A stretch of 5,817 bases of DNA from Dehalococcoidia bacterium (GTDB lineage: Bacteria; Chloroflexota; Dehalococcoidia; SAR202; UBA11138): the NCBI GenBank assembly GCA_012270665.1, contig JAAXHY010000051.1:1-5817 (forward strand), given 5' to 3'. A program made the translations under genes and the position numbers. Shown here in pieces: positions 5,394 to 5,817 of the stretch (position 1 is its first letter; each line of letters starts with the position of its first letter). The notes beneath the pieces are model-generated. The model did no database searches, was not told the DNA's origin, and saw nothing but the letters and a program-made list of their open reading frames with translations.

Positions 5394-5684
5394 TTGGACA
5401 TCGTAAACGATATCGCAACCATAGTTGGACTGGTTAGGGATGTCGTGCTGCTGGCGCTGCTGACTATTGCGCTGATCGCGCTCCTGGTCGTGTTCACTAC
5501 AGTTAAACAGTTGCTGGACACCATCAAAGATACGGCGGAATCCGTGCAGGACACCGTAAATACGATTTCTGAAAAGGTGGTTGAACCCGCCACATCGAAC
5601 GCAGGGACAATGCGCGGCTTGGGCGGCTTCATCGGGTTTATTCTGGGATTGGGCGGCAGGAAACAGCGCAAGACGAATAACTGA
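5394..5684 (+). CDS. small single-pass membrane protein, YtxG/DUF948-like
   Basis: A 96-residue protein with a TTG start. Residues ~17-36 form one strongly hydrophobic membrane segment (VVLLALLTIALIALLVVF). Residues ~37-63 are a charged amphipathic helix with coiled-coil character (VKQLLDTIKDTAESVQDTV). Residues ~75-88 are a glycine-rich hydrophobic stretch (GLGGFIGFILGLGG) before a basic tail, RKQRK. The membrane helix followed by an amphipathic helix resembles YtxG/DUF948 proteins, which in Bacillus lie beside ytxH. The similarity is in architecture and neighbourhood, not in a diagnostic motif. The ytxH-like gene follows after 21 nt, so the two are probably cotranscribed. The function is unknown; a cell-envelope or general-stress role is inferred from the neighbour only. 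Confidence 0.75.
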   Translation: MDIVNDIATIVGLVRDVVLLALLTIALIALLVVFTTVKQLLDTIKDTAESVQDTVNTISEKVVEPATSNAGTMRGLGGFIGFILGLGGRKQRKTNN

Positions 5685-5705
5685 AATTATGCAAGGAGCT
5701 TAGAG

Positions 5706-5817
5706 ATGAATAATAACAATGGTGGCGGGTTTGTAACAGGACTGTTGATCGGTGGGATAATAGGCGGTTTGGTCGGGCTCTTGCTCGCGCCCAAGTCCGG
5801 CGCAGAGACCCGGGCAG
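5706..5817 (+). CDS. YtxH domain protein, N-terminal part (cut by the window end)
   Basis: Only the first 37 residues are present. After MNNNNGGG comes a glycine-rich membrane segment (FVTGLLIGGIIGGLVGLLLA, 9-28) and the YtxH signature LLLAPKSGAETR (25-36). YtxH proteins are small membrane-anchored proteins of unknown biochemical role, often induced by general stress in Firmicutes, with a helical C-terminal part that here lies outside the window. ATG 5706 is preceded by a good AAGGAG (5693-5698) with a 7-nt spacer. It follows the YtxG-like gene after 21 nt. Confidence 0.9.
   Translation, partial: MNNNNGGGFVTGLLIGGIIGGLVGLLLAPKSGAETRA

Overview
This 5.8-kb window looks like chromosomal DNA from a moderately GC-rich bacterium. 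A Chloroflexota member of the Dehalococcoidia/SAR202 type is my best guess. It rests on the divergent arrangement of rpmB with fakA-fakB, on a short L28 with two CxxC pairs, and on protein flavour as I remember it. It is an inference, not a proven placement. No tRNA, rRNA, CRISPR array, insertion sequence or phage gene was seen.

Layout. (1) Positions 1-196 hold nothing firmly identified. A 64-codon minus-strand ORF overlaps the fakB stop by GTGA and may be a small coupled gene. (2) Positions 197-2682, minus strand: a two-gene operon with a DAK2-type fatty acid kinase (fakA/YloV family) followed 14 nt later by a DegV fatty-acid-binding protein (fakB). Together these should phosphorylate exogenous or recycled fatty acids for phospholipid synthesis. 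A strong sigma-70-like promoter (TTGACC-N17-TATACT) faces them from the intergenic region. (3) Positions 2783-2974, plus strand: rpmB (ribosomal protein L28), divergent from fakA. The fakA promoter -35 box lies inside the rpmB Shine-Dalgarno/start region. (4) Positions 3082-5308, plus strand: a transcription unit with its own consensus-like promoter (TTGACA-N17-TAAGAT) and a hairpin at its end. It carries a dihydrodipicolinate synthase-family lyase/aldolase with an altered active-site loop. Next is a gene whose N-terminal ~230 residues match (5-formylfuran-3-yl)methyl phosphate synthase (MfnB, the first step of methanofuran biosynthesis) and whose C-terminal ~72 residues look like a TusA sulfur-carrier domain, joined by an Asn/Gly/Ala-rich linker. 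(5) Positions 5394-5817, plus strand: a small YtxG-like membrane protein and the start of a YtxH-family protein that runs off the window.

The most interesting part is region 4. A furan-forming aldolase-type enzyme fused to a possible sulfur carrier, beside a class I lyase of unknown substrate, suggests small-molecule biosynthesis not explained by archaeal methanofuran genes alone. The other blocks are ordinary housekeeping genes.
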